From the NCBI GenBank assembly GCA_920105625.2, contig OV050031.1:77881995-77945994 (forward strand): 64,000 nucleotides of DNA, read 5' to 3'. The notes under the pieces were generated by a model that was given only the letters and a program-made list of their open reading frames with translations, ran no database searches and was not told the DNA's origin. Positions 58,963-64,000 of this stretch are shown one piece after another. The stretch is from Clusia tigrina (lineage: Eukaryota; Arthropoda; Insecta; Diptera; Clusiidae). The first letter of the stretch is position 1. Every line of letters starts with the position of its first letter. The position numbers were made by a program, and so were the translations under genes.

Positions 58963-61900
58963 GTCGGCGTCTCAGTCGGCGTCCCAACCTCAGTCAGCAT
59001 CTCTGTAGGCGTCTCAGTCGCTTCCGCTGTCGATTGCGGGGTCTGCTGCCTTCTCTATGCCTATATTACCCCTGTCTGCCTCAGTGAACTTCTCAGTCGG
59101 CGTCGCAGCCTCTGTCAGCGTCTCTGTAGTCGTCTCAGTCGCTGCCGCTGTCGATTGGGTGATCTGCTGCCTTATCTATGCCTATATCTACCAATACCTG
59201 CGTCAGTCTGCGTCTCACACGGCGTCGCAGCCTCTGTCAGCGTCTCTGTAGGCGTCTCTGTCGGTGGCGCAGTCGATTCGGGGGGTCTGCTGCCATCTCT
59301 ATGCCTATATCTTCCCCTATCTGCCTCAGTCGACGTCACAGCCTCTGTCAGCGTCTCTGTAGGCGTCTCAGTCGCTGCCGCTGTCGATTATGGGGGATCT
59401 GCTGCCATCTCTATGCCTACACCTACCCCTATCTGCCTCAGTCGGCGGCTCAGTCGGCGTCCCAGCCTCTGTCAGCATCTCTGTAGGCGTCTCAGTCACT
59501 TCCGCTGTCGATTGGGGGGTCTGCTGCCTTCTCTATGCCTATATTACCCCTATCTGCCTCAGCGGACTTCTCAGTCGGTGTCGCAGCCGCTGTCAGCGTC
59601 TCTGTAGTCGTCTCAGTCGCTGCCGCTGTCGATTGGGTGGTCTGCTGCCTTCTCTATGCCTATATCTACCAATAGCTCCGTCAGGCGGCGTCTCACACGG
59701 CGTCGCAGCCTCTGCCAGTGTCTCTGTAGGCGTGTCAGTCGCTGCCGCTGTCGATTGCAGGGTCTGCTGCCTTCTCTTTACCTATATTAACCCCTATCTG
59801 CCTCAGTCGGCGTCTGAGTCGGTGTCGAAGCCTCTTTCAGCGTCTCTGTAGGCGTCTCAGACATTAGTCGCTGCGGATTGGGGGGTCTGCTGCCTTCTCT
59901 ATGCCTGTATCTACACCTATCTGCCTCAGTCGGCGTCTTAGTCGGCGTAGCACCCTCTGTCAGTGTCTCTGTTGGCGTCTCAGTCGCTGCCGATGTCGAT
60001 TGGGGGGTCTGCTGGCTTCTCTATGCCTATATCTATCCCAATCTGCCTCAGATGGCATCGAAGGCTCTTGTAGAGTCTCTGTAGGCGTATCTGTAAGCGT
60101 CTCTGTAGGCGTCACTGTCGCTGCCGCAGTCGATTGGGAGGTCTGCTGCCTTCTCTATACCTATATCTATCCCTATCTGCCTCAGACGGCATCGAAGCCT
60201 CTTTCAGCGTCTCTGTAGGCGTCTCTGTCGCTGCCGCAGTCGATTGCGGGGTCTGCTGCCTTCTCTACGCCTATATCTACACCTATCTGCCTCAGTCGGC
60301 ATCTCAGTCGACGTCGCAGCCTCTGTCAGCGTCTCTGTAAGCGTCACTGTCGCTGCCGCAGTCGATTGGTAGGTCTGCTGCCTTCTCTATACCTATATCT
60401 ACACCTATCTGCCTCAGTCGGCGTCGCAGCCTCTGTCTGCGTCTCTGTAGGCGTCTCAGTCGCTGCCGCTGTCGATTGGGGGTGATCTGCAGCCTTCTCA
60501 TTGCCTATATCTACCCCTATCTGCCTCAGACTGCGTCGAAGCCTCTTTCAGCGTCTCTGTAGGCGTCTCTGTAAGCGTCTCTGTAGGCGTCTCTGTCGCT
60601 GCCGCAGTCGATTGGGGGGTCTGCTGCCTTCTCTACGCCTACATCTACCCCTATCTGCCTCAGTCGGCATCTCAGTCGACGTCGCAGCCTCTGTCAGCGT
60701 CTCTGTAGGCGTCACTGTCGCTGCCGCAGTCGATTGGGAGGTCTGCTGCCTTCTCTATACCTATATCTACACCTATCTGCCTCAGTCGGCGTCGCAGCCT
60801 CTGTCTGCGTCTCTGTAGGCGTCTCAGTCGCTGCCGCTGTCGACTGGGGGTGATCTGCAGCCTTCTCATTGTCTATATCTACCCCTATCTGCCTCAGACT
60901 GCGTCGAAGCCTCTTTCAGCGTCTCTGTAGGCGTCTCTGTAAGCGTCTCTGTAGGCGTCTCTGTCGCTGCCGCAGTCGATTGGGGGGTCTGCTGCCTTCT
61001 CTACGCCTATATCTACCCCTATCTGTCTCAGTCGGCATCTCAGTCGACGTCGCAGCCTCTGTCAGCGTCTCTGTAGGCGATACTGTCGCTGCCGCAGTCG
61101 ATTGGGGGGTCTGCTGCCTTCTCTATGCCTATATCTACCCCTATCTGCCTCAGTCGGCGTCTCAGTCGCCGTCGAAGCCTCTTTCAGCGTGTCTGTAGGC
61201 GCCTCTGTAGGTGTCTCTGTCGCTGCCGCAGAAGGTTGGGGTGTCTGCTGTCTTCTCTATACCTATATCTACCCCTATCTGCCTCAGTCAGGGTCGAAGC
61301 TTCTTTCAGCGTGTCTCTAGGTGTCTCTGTAGGCGTGTCAGTCGCTGCCGCTGTCGATTGGGGGGGATCTGCTGCCTTCTCTATGCATATATCTACCCCT
61401 ATCTGCCTCAGTCGGTGTCGTAGTCTCCGTCAGCGTCTCTGTAGGCGTCTCAGTCGTTGCCCCTGTCGATTGTGGGGGGAGGGGGTCTGCTGCCTTCTCT
61501 ATGCCTATATCTACCTCTATCTATCTCAGTCGGCGTCGCAGCGTCTGTCAGCGTCTCTGTAGGTGTCTCAGTCGCTGCCGCTGTCGATTGGGGGGATCTG
61601 CAGCCTTCTCTATGCCTATATCTACCCCTATCTACCTCAGTCGGCGTCTCAGTCGGCGTCACAGCCTCTGTCAGCGTCTCTGTATTCGTCTCAGTCGCTT
61701 CCGCTGTCGATTGGGTGGTCTGCTGCCTTCTCTATGCCTATATTACCCCTATCTGCCTCAGTGGACTTCTCAGTCGGCTTCGCAGTCTCTGTCAGCGTCT
61801 CTGTAGTCGTCTCAGTCGCTGCCGCTGTCGATTGGGTGGTCTGCTGCCTTCTCTATGCCTTCATCTACCAATAGCTGCGTCAGTCTGCGCCTCACACGGC

Positions 61901-62915
61901 GTCGCAGCCTCTGCCAGTGTCTCTGTAGACGTCTCAGTCGCTTCCGCAGTCGATGGGGGGGGGGGGGGTCTGCTGCCTTCTCTATGCCTATATTACCCCT
62001 ATCTGCCTCAGTCGGCGTCGCAGCCTCCGTCAGCGGCTCTGTAGGCGTCTCAGTCGCTGCCGCTGTCGATTGGGGGTGTGCTGCTTTCTCTATGCCTATA
62101 TCTACCCCTATCTGCCTCAGTCGGCGTCGCAGCCTCTGTCAGTGTATCTGTAGGCGTCTCAGTCGCTGCCGCTGTCGATTGGGGGGATCTGCTGCCTTCT
62201 CAATGCCTATATCTATCCCTATCTGCCTCAGACAGCATCGAAGCCTCTTTCAGCGTCTCTGTAGGCGTATCTGTAAGCGTCTCTGTAGGCGTCTCTGTCG
62301 GTGGCGCAGTCGATTCGGGGGTCTGCTGCCTTCTCTATGCCTATATCTTCCCCTATCTGCCTCAGTCGGCGTCTCAGTCGACGTCGCAGCCTCTGTCAGC
62401 GTCTCTCTAGGCATCTCAGTCGCTGCCGCAGTCGATTGGGGGGTCTGCTGCCATCGCTATGCCCATATCTACCCTTATCTGCCTCAGTCGGCGTCTCAGT
62501 AGCCGGCGCAGCCTCTGTCAGCGTCTCTGTAGGCGTCTCAGTCGCTGCCGTGTTCGATTGGGGGGATCTGCTGCCTTCTCTATGCCCATATCTACACCTA
62601 TCTGCCTCAGTCGGCGTCTCAGTCGGCGTCGAAGCCTCTTTCAGCGTCTCTGTAAGCGTCTCTGTAGGCGTCTCAGTCGCTGCCGCTGTCAATTGGGGAT
62701 CTGCTGATTTCTCTATGCCTATATCTACCTCTATCTGCCTCTGTCGGCGGTTCAGTCGGCGTCGCAGCCTCCGTCAGCGTCTCTGTAGGCGTCTCAGTCG
62801 TTGCCGCAGTCGATTGGGGGGTCTGCTGCCTTCTCTATGCCGATATCTAAACCTATCTGCCTCAGTCGGCGTCGAAGCCTTTTTCAGTGTCTCTGTAAGC
62901 GTCTCTGTAGGCGTC
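58963..62915 (-). repeat. 4.39-kb-spaced duplication, copy d2
   Basis: Second copy of d1. The copies stop matching at about 58,523/62,915, where d1 switches to gtcactgtcgctgccgcag and d2 continues with gtctcagaagctgccgctg. Confidence 0.88.
61955..61968 (-). repeat. Homopolymer G14 (d2)
   Basis: Equivalent to 57,563-57,576 at an offset of 4,392, with the same length. Confidence 0.92.
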
Positions 62916-64000
62916 TCAGAAGCTGCCGCTGTCGATTGGGGGGTCTGCTGGCTTCTCTATGCCTATATCTAAGCCTATCTACCTATGTCGGCGTCGCAGC
63001 CTCAGTCAGGGTATCTATAGGCGTCTCAGTCGCTGCCGCTGTCGATTGGGGGGGGATCTGCTGCCTTCTTAATGCCTATATCTATCCCTATCTGCATCAG
63101 ACGGCATCGAAGCCTCTTTCAGCGTCTCTGTAGGCGTCTCTGTCGCTGCCGCAGTCCATTGGGGGGTCTGCTGCCTTCTCTACGCCTATATCTACCCCTA
63201 TCTGCCTCAGTCGGCATCTCAGTCGACGTCGCAGTCTCTGTCAGCGTCTCTGTAGGCGTCACTGTCGCTGCCGCAGTCGATTGGGAGGTCTGCTGCCTTC
63301 TCTATACCTATATCTACACCTATCTGCCTCAGTCGGCGTCGCAGCCTCTGTCTGCATCTCTGTAGGCGTCTCAGTCGCTGCCGCTGTCGATTGGGGGTGA
63401 TCTGCAGCTTTCTCATTGTCTATATCTACCCCTATCTGCCTCAGACTGCGTCGAAGCCTCTTTCAGCGTCTCTGTAGGCGTCTCTGTAAGCATCTCTGTA
63501 GGCGTCTCTGTCGCTGCCGCAGTCGATTGGGGGGTCTGCTGCCTTCTCTACGCCTATATCTACCCCTATCTGTCTCAGTCGGCATCTCAGTCGACGTCGC
63601 AGCCTTTGTCAGCGTCTCTGTAGGCGATACTGTCGCTGCCGCAGTCGATTGGGGGGTCTGCTGCCTTCTCTATGCCTATATCTACCCCTATCTGCCTCAG
63701 TCGGCGTCTCAGTCGCCGTCGAAGCCTCTTTCAGCGTGTCTGTAGGCGTCTCTGTAGGTGTCTCTGTCGCTGCCGCAGAAGGTTGGGGTGTCTGCTGTCT
63801 TCTCTATACCTATATCTACCCCTATCTGCCTCAGTCAGGGTCGAAGCTTCTTTCAGCGTGTCTCTAGGTGTCTCTGTAGGCGTGTCAGTCGCTGCCGCTG
63901 TCGATTGGGGGGGATCTGCTGCCTTCTCTATGCATATATCTACCCCTATCTGCCTCAGTCGGTGTCGTAGTCTCCGTCAGCGTCTCTGTAGGCGTCTCAG
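62916..64000 (-). repeat. Distal right arm, array continues past window
   Basis: 62,916-63,130 resembles 51,455-51,690. From about 63,170 the order matches 60,620 onward at an offset of 2,547 (63,416 to 60,869; 63,758 to 61,211). The window ends inside a monomer, so the array goes on. Confidence 0.85.

Larger units (their letters stand above)
1..64000. repeat. Satellite DNA array, 110-bp monomer family with 12-bp internal insertions
   Basis: Every part of the window can be read as the same unit in one of two orientations. In the left-arm orientation a monomer begins atcgacagcggcagcgact, continues gagacgcctacagagacgc, then a tgacagaggctgcgacgc block, one or more gacgccgactga units, ggcagataggggtagatat, aggcatagagaaggcagcag and a C run of about 5 to 7. 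Measured spacings between successive starts at the left end are 111, 113, 111, 123, 122 and 121 bp; in the right arm around 25,000 they are about 122, 123 and 110 bp. The difference of 12 equals one extra gacgccgactga unit. No unique DNA lies between monomers. The array exceeds the window at both ends. Function is unknown; families like this usually sit in heterochromatin, which is inference here. Confidence 0.97.
21923..64000 (-). repeat. Right arm of the satellite array (inverted monomers)
   Basis: From here on the top strand shows the reverse complement of the left-arm unit: tcgattgggggg, tctgctgccttctctatgcc, tatatctacccctatctgcc, tcagtcggcgtc, and so on to cgctgccgctg. The top strand is therefore pyrimidine-rich apart from one G run per monomer. 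Some monomer subtypes are shared with the left arm, notably the one with cagacatttgccgctgcgga, the reverse complement of the left-arm tccgcagcggcaaatgtctg. This shows common descent of the two arms. Organisation differs from the left arm: different higher-order periods and no TA expansion. Confidence 0.95.

Noticed and set aside
1..64000. CRISPR array
   Set aside because: Units are contiguous 110-122 bp repeats with no unique spacers, and no cas genes are present.
1..64000. Telomeric or alpha-satellite identity
   Set aside because: No TTAGGG-type short tandem is present; ataggggtag occurs once per monomer only. The period is about 110-122 bp and not 171 bp, and I could not find a CENP-B-box-like motif.
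1..64000. rDNA, tRNA or other RNA genes
   Set aside because: No rRNA core motif, tRNA arm pattern or pol III box sequence was recognised in any monomer subtype.
1..64000. Transposable element insertions or terminal repeats
   Set aside because: No interruption of the array, no transposase-like frame and no target-site duplication was seen. All irregular junctions can be explained by satellite-to-satellite recombination.

Overview
The whole 64,000-base window is one tandem-repeat (satellite DNA) array. I find no protein-coding gene, RNA gene, transposon, CRISPR array or unique sequence in it. The repeat unit is about 110 bp and often lengthened to about 122 or 134 bp by extra copies of an internal 12-bp motif (gacgccgactga). 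That gives very roughly 540 to 560 units, an estimate from length and not a count. Both window ends lie inside the array, so its true size and its flanks are unknown.

Such an array, with several levels of higher-order repeat, points to a eukaryotic nuclear genome and a heterochromatic block (centromeric, pericentromeric, subtelomeric or knob-like), probably resolved by long-read assembly. I do not recognise the monomer: it is not human alpha satellite, not a telomere repeat and not rDNA. The species cannot be named from sequence alone.

Layout. (1) Left arm, 1 to about 21,922: monomers run in one orientation with the purine-rich strand on top. This arm holds about three copies of a 7 to 9 kb higher-order repeat, with breakpoints near 9,030 and 16,150. 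Every few monomers carry an expanded TA tract. (2) At about 21,922/21,923 the orientation flips with no spacer. (3) Right arm, about 21,923 to 64,000: the same family in inverted orientation, with the pyrimidine-rich strand on top. It contains a diverse proximal part (21,923-28,751), a nearly identical 10,128-bp tandem duplication (28,752-38,879 and 38,880-49,007) with nested 2.17-kb and 1.48-kb duplications, a mixed zone (49,008-54,570) with a 0.98-kb-spaced duplication, and a 4,392-bp-spaced duplication (54,571-58,523 and 58,963-62,915).

No genes act together here. The content of interest is the record of array evolution: unequal crossover junctions, hybrid and truncated monomers, conversion-like patches, microsatellite growth at matching slots of successive repeats, and one orientation switch. 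Long open reading frames occur on both strands (up to 510 codons) but are a side effect of a stop-poor repeat read in many frames.
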